A stretch of 64,000 nt of DNA from Mycobacterium syngnathidarum (GCF_001942625.1 NZ_MLCL01000001.1:62001-126000), one strand, 5' to 3'. Numbered from the stretch's first letter, positions 17,604 to 26,766 are shown. Numbers and translations are program-made. The notes: generated from the letters alone by a model not told the origin.

Positions 17604-18863
17604 CTACCAGCGCGGGCTGACGGCCTCGAATGACGGATCGACCGTGCGCATGTAACCGGTGTCGTCGCGGTCGGTGATCCCGCAGCGCACGTACTGCTCG
17701 TGCAGCGCAGCCAACGCGTCGTCGTCGATCTGCACGCCGAGTCCGGGGCCGGTCGGCACCGGCACCGATCCGGCGCGGAACTCGAGAGCGCCGGGTCGCA
17801 CCACGTCTTCGGTCTTCCACGGCCAGTGGGTGTCACAGGCGTAGGTGAGATTCGGCGTGGCGCCGGCCAGATGCACCATCGCGGCCAGGCTGATGCCCAG
17901 ATGCGAATTGGAGTGCATGGACAACCCCAGCCCGAAGGTGTCGCAGATGCCGGCCAGCAGCCGGGAGCGCTGCAGCCCGCCCCAGTAGTGGTGATCGGAA
18001 AGCACCACGCGCACCGAGCCTTTCGCCACGGCAGGCGCGAGCTGTTCGAACGCCACCACGCACATGTTGGTGGCCAACGGCATCGACGCCTGTGCAGCCA
18101 CGTCGGCCATACCGTCCAACCCCGGAGTCGGATCCTCCAGGTACTCGACCACCCCGGACAGTCGCGCTGCCACCTTCAACGACGTCTCGGGAGTCCAAGC
18201 GGCATTCGGATCCAGCCGCAGCGGATGGTCGGGGAACGCGGCCCGCAGTGCCTCGATCGCGGCGGCCTCTTCCTCCGGCCGGAACACTCCGCCCTTGAGC
18301 TTGATAGCGGTGAAACCGTATTCGTCCACGATGCGGCGAGCCTGGGCCACGATGCCGTCCGGGTCGAGCGCCTCGCCCCAGCCGTCGGGCCCAGCACCGG
18401 GGTGACCGGCCCACTTGTAGAACAGATAGGCGCTGAACGGCACCGCATCACGCACCGCACCGCCGAGCAGATCCGACACCGGCCGGCCGGTGGCCTGGCC
18501 CGCGACGTCGAGGCACGCCACCTCGAACGGCGAGAACACCTGGTCGACCGCACTGGCGGTGGTGATCATGCCGGCGGTCCCGACCGCTGCGGTGTCACCT
18601 TGCAGTACCCGGGCAATGGCCGCACGGATAGCGTTGAGCGCAAACACATCCTGCCCGACTATCGCATCGGCGGCGGCGCGGAGGCGCTCCAGGTGCCGGG
18701 TGTCGGCGTACGTCTCGCCGAGTCCGGTCAGGCCCGCATCGGTGTCCAGTTGAATGATCGCCCGCAGCGCGAACGGCTGGTGCACGCCGACGGTGTTGAG
18801 CAACGGCGGGTCGGCGAACGCAACGGGAGTGATGCGCGCGCCGGCGATGCGGACCGCCGGCAT
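17604..18863 (-). CDS. glucarate dehydratase-like enzyme, second paralogue
   Basis: This 419-residue enolase-superfamily enzyme belongs to the glucarate dehydratase subgroup. It has KLKGG near residue 193, metal ligands in RLDPNAAW, YLEDPTPG and LATNM, and the histidine of MHSNSHLG. It probably dehydrates glucarate, idarate or galactarate to 5-keto-4-deoxyglucarate. It is clearly diverged from the 449-residue GudD at 4640. Its ATG overlaps the stop of the dehydratase/decarboxylase gene by 1 bp (TGATG), tying the two in one operon. Confidence 0.88.
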   Translation of the reverse strand: MPAVRIAGARITPVAFADPPLLNTVGVHQPFALRAIIQLDTDAGLTGLGETYADTRHLERLRAAADAIVGQDVFALNAIRAAIARVLQGDTAAVGTAGMITTASAVDQVFSPFEVACLDVAGQATGRPVSDLLGGAVRDAVPFSAYLFYKWAGHPGAGPDGWGEALDPDGIVAQARRIVDEYGFTAIKLKGGVFRPEEEAAAIEALRAAFPDHPLRLDPNAAWTPETSLKVAARLSGVVEYLEDPTPGLDGMADVAAQASMPLATNMCVVAFEQLAPAVAKGSVRVVLSDHHYWGGLQRSRLLAGICDTFGLGLSMHSNSHLGISLAAMVHLAGATPNLTYACDTHWPWKTEDVVRPGALEFRAGSVPVPTGPGLGVQIDDDALAALHEQYVRCGITDRDDTGYMRTVDPSFEAVSPRW

Positions 18864-19786
18864 CAGTGCACCAGGGCGTCGGCCAGCACCGCGCGACCGG
18901 CCGCCAGGATGCGTTGCAGCTCAGCGATATCGTCGGGCGTGGCATCGACCAACGGGGGGCGTACCGGCCCGGCGGGGATCCCCTCCATGCTGACCCCGGC
19001 CTTGATCAACGAGACCGCGTAGCCGGGAACGGTGTCCCGCAGGCGCACCAGCGGATGGAAGAACTCGCGCGTCAGGGCCGCGATCAACGGCTCGTTGCCG
19101 GTCTCCAGAGCTTGATAGAAGGCGAGTGCGACGTCGGGCGCGAATGCGAAAGTGGCCGACGAGTACAGCGTGACGCCGATTGCGCGGTAAGCCTGCTGCG
19201 ACACCTCGGCGGTGGGCAGCCCGTTGAAGAACTGGAACGGCTTGCCGAGCGGCTCCAGTGCATCGGTGACAGCGCGCACGATACGCGACACTTGATCGAG
19301 ATCGCCTGTGCCGTCCTTGAATCCGACGACGTTGGGCAGCTGGGCGACCTCGACGGCCGACACCTCGGTGTAGCGGGCGTTGTTGCGGTTGTAGACCACG
19401 ACGGGAAGGTCGGTGACCGTGCTGACCTCACGGGTGTAGGCCACGAGTCCGGCCTGTGGCATCTCGACCAGGTACGGCGGCAGCAGCAACAGTCCGTCGG
19501 CGCCTGCTTCGGCGGCCACCTGGGCGAAGGCCTTGGCCGCTGCGATCGAGCCGCCCGCTCCGGCGTACACCGGGACCCGGCCGCCGACGGTCTCGACGGC
19601 GGTACGCACCACGGTGCGCATTTCCTCGGGGTCGAGAGCATGGAATTCTCCAGTGCCGCAGCCGATGAACACGCCACCGGGTCCGGCGTCGACGCCCTTG
19701 GCTACGTGCTGCGCGAGCAGGTCCACATCGACCTCACCGGCAACGGTGAGTGGGGTTACCGGGAAGAACAGGACACCGTCAAGCAT
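18863..19786 (-). CDS. kdgD: 5-dehydro-4-deoxyglucarate dehydratase (decarboxylating)
   Basis: The 307-residue protein is a DHDPS-like (beta/alpha)8 aldolase-family enzyme. The Schiff-base lysine is in VVGFKDGTGD near residue 177 and the assisting tyrosine in VVVYNRNN. It turns 5-keto-4-deoxyglucarate into 2,5-dioxopentanoate (2-oxoglutarate semialdehyde) with loss of water and CO2. The start ATG at 19786 has AAGGAG 5 nt upstream. Neighbours on both sides supply the preceding dehydratase and the following dehydrogenase, which makes the assignment firm. Confidence 0.92.
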   Translation of the reverse strand: MLDGVLFFPVTPLTVAGEVDVDLLAQHVAKGVDAGPGGVFIGCGTGEFHALDPEEMRTVVRTAVETVGGRVPVYAGAGGSIAAAKAFAQVAAEAGADGLLLLPPYLVEMPQAGLVAYTREVSTVTDLPVVVYNRNNARYTEVSAVEVAQLPNVVGFKDGTGDLDQVSRIVRAVTDALEPLGKPFQFFNGLPTAEVSQQAYRAIGVTLYSSATFAFAPDVALAFYQALETGNEPLIAALTREFFHPLVRLRDTVPGYAVSLIKAGVSMEGIPAGPVRPPLVDATPDDIAELQRILAAGRAVLADALVH

Positions 19787-19809
19787 GTGTACTCCTTGAT
19801 TGGATCAGG

Positions 19810-21408
19810 TCAGTCTTGGGTGAGATTGCCGTCGATACGGCGCCACAGGCCGTCCGGGTTTCCGTCGGCAATGGCACTGGGCAGCAGGGATTTCGGGGCG
19901 TCCTGATAGCACACCGGCCGCAGGAATCGCTCGATGGCACGCGCCCCCACCGAGGTGGTGCGCGAATCCGAAGTGGAGGGGAACGGCCCGCCGTGCACCA
20001 TGGCATGGCCGACCTCGACGCCGGTGGGCCAGCCGTTGAACAGGATTCGTCCCGCCTTGAGCTCGAGGACGTCCAGCAGTTCACCTGCCTGACCGTGGTC
20101 GGACTCGTCGGCGTGGATGGTGGCGGTCAGCTGGCCCTCCAGGCTGTCGGCGAGCCGCAGCATCTCGGCGGCGTCCGAGCACCTGACGACAACGCCGGAG
20201 GCGCCGAACACCTCGGACCGCAACGCCGCCGAGCCCAGGAAGGTGGGAGCGTCCGTGGCGAACAGTGCGGCACGGCACGGTGCCGCCGGGGCGTCGGCCT
20301 CCGAGCCGCGGGCGATCAGCGCCGCCTCGGCCTCCAGCGCCGCAACTCCACCGCGGAAGTTGTCGGCGATGCCCGTGGTCAGCATCACGGTCGGGGTACT
20401 GGCCGTGACCGCTTCGCGTGCCGCGGCGACGAAGGTTTCCAGCTCGGGCCCATCGACCCCGATGACCAGACCGGGGTTGGTGCAGAACTGTCCGGAGCCC
20501 AGCGTCAGCGATCCGACGAAGGCCCGGGCCAACTCGGCACCGCGGTCAGCCAGTGCACCGCCGAGTAGGAACACCGGGTTGACGGCACTCATCTCGGCAT
20601 ACACCGGGATCGGCTCGGGACGAGCTGAAGCGGCTGCGACCAATGCCATGCCGCCTGCACGGGAACCGGTGAATCCGACCGCCTTGATCCGGGGATCGGT
20701 GACCAGTGCGGTGCCCAGTTCCGGGCCGAAGCCGTACAGCAGGGAGAAGATCCCGGCCGGCAGCCCGGACGACGCGACGGCCTCGGTGATGGCACGCCCG
20801 ACGAGTTCGGAGGTGCCGGGGTGGGCATCGTGGGCCTTGACCACGACGGGACAACCGGCAGCCAGCGCGGATGCGGTATCGCCGCCGGCCACCGAGAAGG
20901 CCAGCGGGAAGTTACTGGCACCGAACACCGCGACGGGGCCGAGTGGCACGCTGCGCTGACGGATGTCCGGACGTGGCAGTGGGGTGCGGTCCGGCTGCGC
21001 GGGGTCGATCCGGGCCTGGTTCCAGCCGCCCTCGCGCAGTACTGCGGCGAACAACCGCAGTTGGCCGGCGGTACGCCCGACCTCGCCGGTCAGCCGCGGC
21101 CGGGGCAGGCCGGTCTCGAGATGTGCCCGGTCCACCAGGGCGTCACCGAGCGACTCGAGGTTGGTCGCGATCGCCTCCAGGAACTGTGCCCGTGTCTCGA
21201 TCGGGGCCGACCGGTACGGCGAGAAGGCGTCGGCGGCGGCGGCGCAAGCGTCCTCGACATGGGAGCGGTCGCCGTATGCATACGCGGGTTCGATGGGGCT
21301 GCCGGTTTGCGGGTCGATGCCCCGAATCTCGTTGCCGGCGCCGCGTACCGGTGCGCCCGCGATCAACATCTGCCCGGTCAGGTCTGTTGTCTGCACCGTG
21401 GTTGCCAT
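19810..21408 (-). CDS. 2-oxoglutarate semialdehyde dehydrogenase (NAD(P)+)
   Basis: This 532-residue aldehyde dehydrogenase oxidises 2,5-dioxopentanoate to 2-oxoglutarate, the last step of the oxidative aldarate pathway. The catalytic cysteine is in GSGQFCTNPG near residue 310 and the glutamate in YAEMSAVNP; GFTGSRAGG is the NAD-binding turn. The sequence fits the GABA-type 2-oxoglutarate semialdehyde dehydrogenase branch. ATG at 21408 (MATTVQTTD) was chosen over upstream starts reaching 21495, which lie in the divergent promoter region. It heads the three-gene operon. Confidence 0.9.
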   Translation of the reverse strand: MATTVQTTDLTGQMLIAGAPVRGAGNEIRGIDPQTGSPIEPAYAYGDRSHVEDACAAAADAFSPYRSAPIETRAQFLEAIATNLESLGDALVDRAHLETGLPRPRLTGEVGRTAGQLRLFAAVLREGGWNQARIDPAQPDRTPLPRPDIRQRSVPLGPVAVFGASNFPLAFSVAGGDTASALAAGCPVVVKAHDAHPGTSELVGRAITEAVASSGLPAGIFSLLYGFGPELGTALVTDPRIKAVGFTGSRAGGMALVAAASARPEPIPVYAEMSAVNPVFLLGGALADRGAELARAFVGSLTLGSGQFCTNPGLVIGVDGPELETFVAAAREAVTASTPTVMLTTGIADNFRGGVAALEAEAALIARGSEADAPAAPCRAALFATDAPTFLGSAALRSEVFGASGVVVRCSDAAEMLRLADSLEGQLTATIHADESDHGQAGELLDVLELKAGRILFNGWPTGVEVGHAMVHGGPFPSTSDSRTTSVGARAIERFLRPVCYQDAPKSLLPSAIADGNPDGLWRRIDGNLTQD

Positions 21409-21590
21409 ACTGGCACCGTACGGTGATCGATAAATACATGTCCAAGTCAAGTTTGCGGCACACTGATGCACTATCAGTATCAGTTGGGCCGACATGGATC
21501 TCCAATACAGGGCGCCCCCAGCGATCGCGGTTTACACCGTTATCATTTGTCGACGTCTCCATAGGCGCACGAATCACGTCGGAGGTGACG
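21409..21590. promoter_or_regulatory. divergent promoter region with inverted and direct repeats
   Basis: This 182 bp gap separates the aldehyde dehydrogenase operon from the STAS gene. At 21463-21477 it has a perfect inverted repeat CTGAT-GCACT-ATCAG. The half-site ATCAG recurs at 21479-21483, making a small repeat cluster 55-75 bp upstream of the dehydrogenase start. This could be an operator for the IclR or LysR protein. No clear sigma-factor boxes were assigned. Confidence 0.4.
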
Positions 21591-21953
21591 ATGACTAGCC
21601 AACCGGACCCGGCAAGCTGCTCGGCGGAAGAGAGCCGTGTCGGTGACATCGGCCTGGTGACAGTGACCGGAACGGTCGACATGCTCACCGCACCGAAACT
21701 CGAAGAGGCAATCAACTCGGCCGTCAAGAGCTCGCCGGCGGCCGTGGTTGTCGACTTGAGCGCGGTGGAGTTCCTGGCGTCAGCCGGAATGGGTGTGCTG
21801 GTGGCGGCACGGGAACAGCTGGGCGACGCGGCGCGGTTCGCGGTGGTCGCCGACGGACCGGCGACCAGCCGGCCGCTCAAGCTGGTGGGGATCACCGAAG
21901 TCGTCGAGTTGTTTGCGACACTCGACGAGGCATTGGCCGCACTGAAGACATAA
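21591..21953 (+). CDS. STAS-domain anti-sigma factor antagonist
   Basis: The 120-residue protein is a SpoIIAA/RsbV-type STAS domain with the phosphorylatable serine in FLASAGMGVL near residue 64. When unphosphorylated, such proteins bind an anti-sigma kinase and free the sigma factor. ATG at 21591 follows an ideal GGAGGTGACG. The next gene, 33 nt downstream, encodes an RsbW-like kinase, so this is an antagonist/anti-sigma pair. The open frame extends far upstream over the dehydrogenase gene but has no support. Confidence 0.9.
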   Translation: MTSQPDPASCSAEESRVGDIGLVTVTGTVDMLTAPKLEEAINSAVKSSPAAVVVDLSAVEFLASAGMGVLVAAREQLGDAARFAVVADGPATSRPLKLVGITEVVELFATLDEALAALKT

Positions 21954-21986
21954 CACCGGCGACGACGGGGTAGCCAACGGGTCGAC

Positions 21987-22430
21987 ATGACGAACGCAGG
22001 CCAGTCAGCTCACTTCACGAAGCATGTCACCGCTGCCCCCGAAGAGGCGGCGCAGATGCGCCGTGAGTTCACCAGTTGGCTGAGCACGCACCTCACCCTC
22101 GACTCGACCAAGGCCAGCGATGTCGTGCTGGCCGTGAACGAAGCATTGGCAAACGCCGCGGAGTTCGCCTACGTGGATGCCCCGGCGCCCGGGGTGATGC
22201 ACCTGAGCGCCGATTACGACAGCGACGCAGCGGTACTGACGGTCACCGTCACCGATGAGGGCGCGTGGCGGATCGCCCAGACCGACCACAAGAACCCGGC
22301 CCGTGGCCGTGGGATCCCGCTGATGCGGGCACTCACGGACCGGGCCGTCATCGACTCGAACCACGCGGGCACCGAAGTCCGCCTGCAGTGGGACCACATC
22401 GATCAGAACTGCGGGAGCCGCACCACCTGA
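21987..22430 (+). CDS. anti-sigma factor serine kinase (RsbW-like, HATPase_c_2)
   Basis: This 147-residue GHKL-type protein has the N box NEALANAAEFAY, the G1 motif TDEGAW and the G2 motif GRGIPLMRAL. It should phosphorylate the STAS partner and hold a sigma factor. No sigma gene is in the window, so its target is elsewhere. The last 28 bp overlap the convergent receiver gene, so the two transcripts are antisense at their ends. Confidence 0.88.
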   Translation: MTNAGQSAHFTKHVTAAPEEAAQMRREFTSWLSTHLTLDSTKASDVVLAVNEALANAAEFAYVDAPAPGVMHLSADYDSDAAVLTVTVTDEGAWRIAQTDHKNPARGRGIPLMRALTDRAVIDSNHAGTEVRLQWDHIDQNCGSRTT

Positions 22431-22846
22431 ACGAAGAACTCGTCGATCTGACGGACCGCACTCATGAACTGGTCGAGGTCAACGGGTTTGGTGACGTAGG
22501 CATTGGCATGCAGCTTGTAGCTGCGCAGGATGTCCTCTTCGGCCGACGAGGTGGTCAGCACCACGATCGGAATGTGGCACAGGTCATCGTCCGACTTGAT
22601 CTTCTCCAGCAGCTGCCTGCCGTCGTACTTCGGCAGGTTGAGGTCGAGCAGGATCAGGTCCGGCCGCGGCGCACCTTCGAAGGCGCCGCGCCGGTACAGA
22701 AAGTCCAGGCCTTCCTCACCGTCCCGGGCCACGTGCAGGTTGTTCTTGATCTTGTTGTGTTCGAACGCTTCCCGAGTGATGAGCTCGTCACCGGGATCGT
22801 CCTCGACCAACAGGATGTCAATCGCTCGGCTCTCCGATGATGTCAT
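22403..22846 (-). CDS. stand-alone response regulator receiver (Rcp1-like)
   Basis: The 147-residue protein is a single CheY-like domain with the acidic pair EDD, phosphoacceptor Asp in LLDLNLP, Thr in VLTTSS and Lys in VTKPVD. No DNA-binding domain is present, so output is through protein contact. It resembles receivers paired with phytochrome-type or CHASE3 kinases. Its ATG overlaps the histidine kinase stop by 4 bp, so the kinase is the likely phosphodonor. Confidence 0.9.
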   Translation of the reverse strand: MTSSESRAIDILLVEDDPGDELITREAFEHNKIKNNLHVARDGEEGLDFLYRRGAFEGAPRPDLILLDLNLPKYDGRQLLEKIKSDDDLCHIPIVVLTTSSAEEDILRSYKLHANAYVTKPVDLDQFMSAVRQIDEFFVQVVRLPQF

Positions 22847-24420
22847 TCAGACGTTCCTTCCAACTGCGCTTCTGGGACACCGTTGGGCACGGTGGTGGGT
22901 GTTGTGGGCAAGGTGAACATGAATTTGGTGCCGCTGGTATAGGTCGTGTCGATCCAGATCGAACCGCCGTGGTGTTCGACGATCTTCTTGCACAACGCCA
23001 AGCCGATACCCGTTCCGCTGAAGGCATCGCGACCGTGCAAACGCTGGAATATGACAAAAACCTTGTCCACGAACTCCTCGCTGATCCCGATGCCGTTGTC
23101 CGAGACGCTGAATACCCAGTTGTCGGCCAGTTCATCCGTACCGTCCCGGCAGTCGATCACGATGCGGGGCGCCACACCGTCCCGGCGGAACTTCACGGCA
23201 TTGCCGATCAGGTTCTGCCACACCATCGCCATCAGCGTGGGATCTCCGTCGATGGAAGGCAACGGCTCACCGGGCCGCTGGATCTCGGCACCCGATTCGG
23301 CGATCGCGGTGGACAGGTTGTTCAGCGCGACGTCGAGTGCACCATTGAGGTCCACCTCGGTGTGAGTGGCGTTGAGCCGCCCCACCCGGGAGAAGGTCAG
23401 CAGGTCGTTGATCAGTACCTGCATGCGCTTGGCGCCGTCGACCGCGAAGCCGATGTACTCGATACCGCGCTCGTCGAGTTTGTCGCCGTAGCGTCTCTCC
23501 AGCAGCTGGCAGAACGAGGCGACCTTCCGTAGCGGCTCCTGAAGGTCGTGCGATGCCACATAGGCGAATTGCTCGAGTTCGGCGTTGGAGCGACGTAGCT
23601 CCTCGGCCTGCTGATCGAGAGCCGCCTCGGCCGACCGGGACGCCTCGAGTTCCTCGACGACGCGTTGGCGCATGTCCTCGACATCGGTGGCAATCGCCCG
23701 AATATCTTTGGGCCCCTTCGGAACGATTCGTTCGGCGAAGTTACCCTCTGTGATCCTGCGGCACGATGCCGCGAGCGTGGCCAGCGGGCGGGTGACGGCA
23801 CTACGCACCAGAACCGTCATCAACACCGCCATGGCGAAGAAGGCCACGACCATCGCCATCACCACGCCGTCGCGCCACCTCCGAACGTCGGCCAGTGCGT
23901 CGACAACACCCTGCCTGGCCTGGCTGAGATGGGCATTCTGTACGTCGAAAAGCTCACGCAGACGGTTGAACTCGTCTTTGTCGCGATCCGCGGTTCCGGC
24001 GTCGAGGATCGCCGGCCGACGCACCGCGACGCTGTCGACGAGAGGTTCGACGTAGGTGGATCGCCATGCCGCGGCGGCGTTCTCGATCGCGTCAAGGTCG
24101 GACAACAGACCGGCGTGGCCGGCCAGATAGCTGCGGAGCTCTTCGGCCGCAGCCGCTTCGGCACGCCGGCCGGCACGATAGGGCTCGAGGAACCGGGGGT
24201 CTGCGGCGATCGCATAGCCGCGAACGGCCGTCTCTTGGTCGCGTAGCGCCCCTTGCAGCTGATAGGCGGCCACCCGGGCCGGTTGCACGTCGTCGATCAG
24301 CTCACGGGTTACCGCGTCAGTCCGGCCCACCAGGGCGATGCCGGCGATCGCGCCGGTCAGCACGATCACGCACATCACCGACACCAGCAGGTTCTGCCAG
24401 CCTTGGACCGTGAGCTTCAT
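22843..24420 (-). CDS. sensor histidine kinase with CHASE3-type sensor and HAMP
   Basis: The 525-residue kinase has a membrane segment at about residues 10-32, an extracytoplasmic helical domain (about 35-185) with QETAVRGYAIAADP typical of CHASE3, a second membrane segment (about 188-210) and a HAMP region. A coiled coil leads to HisKA, with the phosphoacceptor in ASHDLQEPLRKV near residue 312. The ATPase domain has QNLIGNAVKF, SDNGIGIS and GTGIGLALC. ATG at 24420 gives a 4 bp overlap with the phosphatase gene; a longer upstream frame is rejected. Confidence 0.92.
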   Translation of the reverse strand: MKLTVQGWQNLLVSVMCVIVLTGAIAGIALVGRTDAVTRELIDDVQPARVAAYQLQGALRDQETAVRGYAIAADPRFLEPYRAGRRAEAAAAEELRSYLAGHAGLLSDLDAIENAAAAWRSTYVEPLVDSVAVRRPAILDAGTADRDKDEFNRLRELFDVQNAHLSQARQGVVDALADVRRWRDGVVMAMVVAFFAMAVLMTVLVRSAVTRPLATLAASCRRITEGNFAERIVPKGPKDIRAIATDVEDMRQRVVEELEASRSAEAALDQQAEELRRSNAELEQFAYVASHDLQEPLRKVASFCQLLERRYGDKLDERGIEYIGFAVDGAKRMQVLINDLLTFSRVGRLNATHTEVDLNGALDVALNNLSTAIAESGAEIQRPGEPLPSIDGDPTLMAMVWQNLIGNAVKFRRDGVAPRIVIDCRDGTDELADNWVFSVSDNGIGISEEFVDKVFVIFQRLHGRDAFSGTGIGLALCKKIVEHHGGSIWIDTTYTSGTKFMFTLPTTPTTVPNGVPEAQLEGTSE

Positions 24421-25628
24421 ACCGCGGACCGCTCCACCCTGATCAGCGCGATGTCGTCGCTCAGACCACCGTGCGGACGCGCTCGGGATTCCACGTCGTC
24501 GATGAGTGCGGCGACGAAGTCGCGCCCCGGCAGGGCCGCAACGGAGTTGGCCAGCTCGAGCAGGCCCTCTTCGCCGAGGCGCTCGCCACCGTGCCCCGAA
24601 TACCCCTCGAACAAGCCATCGGTGAGCAGGAGCAACCCGTGTCCTTCGGGCAACTCCAGTCTGTTGACCGGCCACTCGGTGGCCCCCAGGCCGAGCGCGG
24701 CGCCCGCGGTGGGCTCGATCCAGCGCACCGCATTGTCACCGTGTACCAGCAGACCCGGATGCCCGGCGCGGACCACGTCGAACTGCCCGCTGTCGGGGTC
24801 GAGCGCCACGCTGAGCAGGGTCGCGAAGATTCCCGGTCCATGGCGTTCGGTGGTCAGGATGCGGTCCAGCTGACGCATCCGCTCGTTTCCCCGCAGACCG
24901 GCGAATGTCAGTGCACGCCAACCGATCCGCAGCGCCACTCCGAGCGCGGCCTCGTCGGGACCGTGACCCGCGACATCGCCCATCATCACGTGCACGGTCC
25001 GATCGGGTGTCTGCACGATGTCGTAGAAATCCCCGCCGAGCAGCGCTTCCCGCCTACTCGGCAGCGACTTGGTGACGATCTCGACACCCGGATCGTCCAA
25101 CAGCAGTGGGGACGGCAGCAGACCGCGCTCCAGTCGCGCGTTCTCCCGTTCACGCAGCTTGCTGGCATGCAGGTCCACCGCCGTCAGCTCGGCGCGTTTG
25201 CGCTCGATGGAATAGACCACCGCACGCCGCAGCATCTCCGGCTCGACCCGCCCCTTGACGAGGTAGTCCTGTGCGCCCGAAGCGACCGCGGAAACGCCGA
25301 AATGCTCGTCGTTCAAACCGGTGAGCACGATCACCGGAACAGCGGGATCCAGCAGGCCCAACCGGTGCAGCGCATCAATGCCTTGGGCGTCGGGAAGATT
25401 CAGGTCGAGCAGGACGCAGTCGGGGTGATCGTCGATCAACGCGCGCTCGGCAGCCGCCATGGACTGCACCCACACCAGGTCGATATCGGCAGTGTCGGCT
25501 ACGTCGGCGATCTGTTCTTCGACCAGCAGCGCGTCACCGCGGTCGTCCTCGACCAGCAACAAAGACAAGCGTCGCCCCAACGCCGGGCCGGCGAGGGTGG
25601 CAGAGGGATACGGTTGCTCCGCGCGCAT
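24417..25628 (-). CDS. receiver-domain SpoIIE/PP2C-type serine phosphatase
   Basis: The 403-residue protein joins an N-terminal receiver (about residues 20-145; EDDRGD, LLDLNLPD, VLTGLN, YLVKG) to a SpoIIE phosphatase domain with GDFYDIV, GDVAGHG, LLLTDGLFEGY and LSDDIALIRV metal-binding motifs. It should dephosphorylate a STAS protein once its receiver is phosphorylated, which fits the STAS/anti-sigma genes nearby. ATG at 25628 has AAGGA about 9 nt upstream; TTG at 25649 has no site. It is the first gene of a three-gene operon with the kinase and receiver. Confidence 0.9.
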   Translation of the reverse strand: MRAEQPYPSATLAGPALGRRLSLLLVEDDRGDALLVEEQIADVADTADIDLVWVQSMAAAERALIDDHPDCVLLDLNLPDAQGIDALHRLGLLDPAVPVIVLTGLNDEHFGVSAVASGAQDYLVKGRVEPEMLRRAVVYSIERKRAELTAVDLHASKLRERENARLERGLLPSPLLLDDPGVEIVTKSLPSRREALLGGDFYDIVQTPDRTVHVMMGDVAGHGPDEAALGVALRIGWRALTFAGLRGNERMRQLDRILTTERHGPGIFATLLSVALDPDSGQFDVVRAGHPGLLVHGDNAVRWIEPTAGAALGLGATEWPVNRLELPEGHGLLLLTDGLFEGYSGHGGERLGEEGLLELANSVAALPGRDFVAALIDDVESRARPHGGLSDDIALIRVERSAV

Positions 25629-25771
25629 GGGATCACGTCCTTCACTCAACTGAAGCCACCCCGGTCGCGCTGACCCTCTGCTTTAGTGACGACGTCCTTG
25701 AGACTACCTATGCGTACGCGTCAATACTCCCGCGACCGATCAATCCAGCACTGGTCCAGAAAGCCAACGGA

Positions 25772-26740
25772 CTACCGGGCGTCACGCACCCGGGTCTTGT
25801 ACAGACTCGCGACGGTGGTGACGGCCAGGGTCACGACGATCACGCCGAGGCTGGCCAGCGTCGGGATCTCCGGAACGTGCACCGGTTCGCCACCGTTGAT
25901 GAACGGCAACTCGTTCTCGTGCAACGCGTGCAGCACCAACTTCACGCCGATGAAGGCCAGGATGAACGCCAGCCCCTGCGACAGGTAGACGAGCCGCTTG
26001 AGCAGGTCTCCCAGCAGGAAGTAGAGCTGACGCAGACCCATCAGCGCGAACACGTTGGCGGTGAACACCAGGTACGGCTCCTGGGTCAGCCCGTAGATCG
26101 CGGGGATCGAGTCCAGCGCAAACAGCAGGTCGGTGGTGCCCAGAGCCACGATCACCAGGAACATCGGCGTCATCAGCCGCGTGCCGTTCTCGTGAATCCA
26201 CAGCTTGAGGCCATCCCATTTGTCGGTGGTGCGCAGGTGCTTGCGGGCGAAGCGCACCACCCCGTTGTCGCCGTCGTCGTCGTGGTCGGTATCGCGAACC
26301 AGGTTGATCGCGGTGTAGACCAGGAAGGCGCCGAAGATGTAGAAGACCCAGGAGAACTGGTTGATGGCCACCGCACCCAGTGCGATGAAGATGCCGCGGA
26401 AGATCAGCGCCAGGATGATGCCGACCAGCAGGGCCTGCTGCTGGTAAACCCTGGGCACCTTGAAGCTGGCCATGATGATCAAGAAGATGAACAGGTTGTC
26501 CACCGAGAGTGAATATTCGGTGAGCCAGCCGGCAAAGAACTCCAGCCCGAACTGGCTGCCGTGGAACATCCACACGAACACGCCGAACGCGACGGCCAGG
26601 CCGATGTAGACCGATAGTGCGGTCGCGGTCTCGCGGGTGCTGGGTTCGTGCGGGCGCCGCCCGATCACGACGACGTCGAACAGCAGAACGGCAATCGTCA
26701 CCGCCAGGGTGATGATCCATTCCAGCTGGCTTACCTGCAT
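25772..26740 (-). CDS. TerC/Alx family membrane protein, probable manganese exporter
   Basis: The 322-residue integral membrane protein has about nine membrane segments and the two acidic TerC motifs, YSLSVDNLFIFL near residue 80 and TTDLLFALDSIPAIYG near residue 210. A charged loop rich in Asp (DTDHDDDGD) lies between them. TerC proteins of this type protect against manganese excess. ATG at 26740 has GGAGGAAT just upstream; the open frame up to 27028 covers the leader RNA instead. A manganese riboswitch-like leader precedes it, supporting the metal role. Confidence 0.9.
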   Translation of the reverse strand: MQVSQLEWIITLAVTIAVLLFDVVVIGRRPHEPSTRETATALSVYIGLAVAFGVFVWMFHGSQFGLEFFAGWLTEYSLSVDNLFIFLIIMASFKVPRVYQQQALLVGIILALIFRGIFIALGAVAINQFSWVFYIFGAFLVYTAINLVRDTDHDDDGDNGVVRFARKHLRTTDKWDGLKLWIHENGTRLMTPMFLVIVALGTTDLLFALDSIPAIYGLTQEPYLVFTANVFALMGLRQLYFLLGDLLKRLVYLSQGLAFILAFIGVKLVLHALHENELPFINGGEPVHVPEIPTLASLGVIVVTLAVTTVASLYKTRVRDAR

Positions 26741-26766
26741 CGAGATTCCTCCGGTCGTCACAACGC

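Noticed and set aside
22843..24675. Histidine kinase starting 85 codons earlier
   Set aside because: The extra part is inside the phosphatase gene and is Arg-rich shadow sequence; ATG 24420 gives a standard 4 bp overlap.
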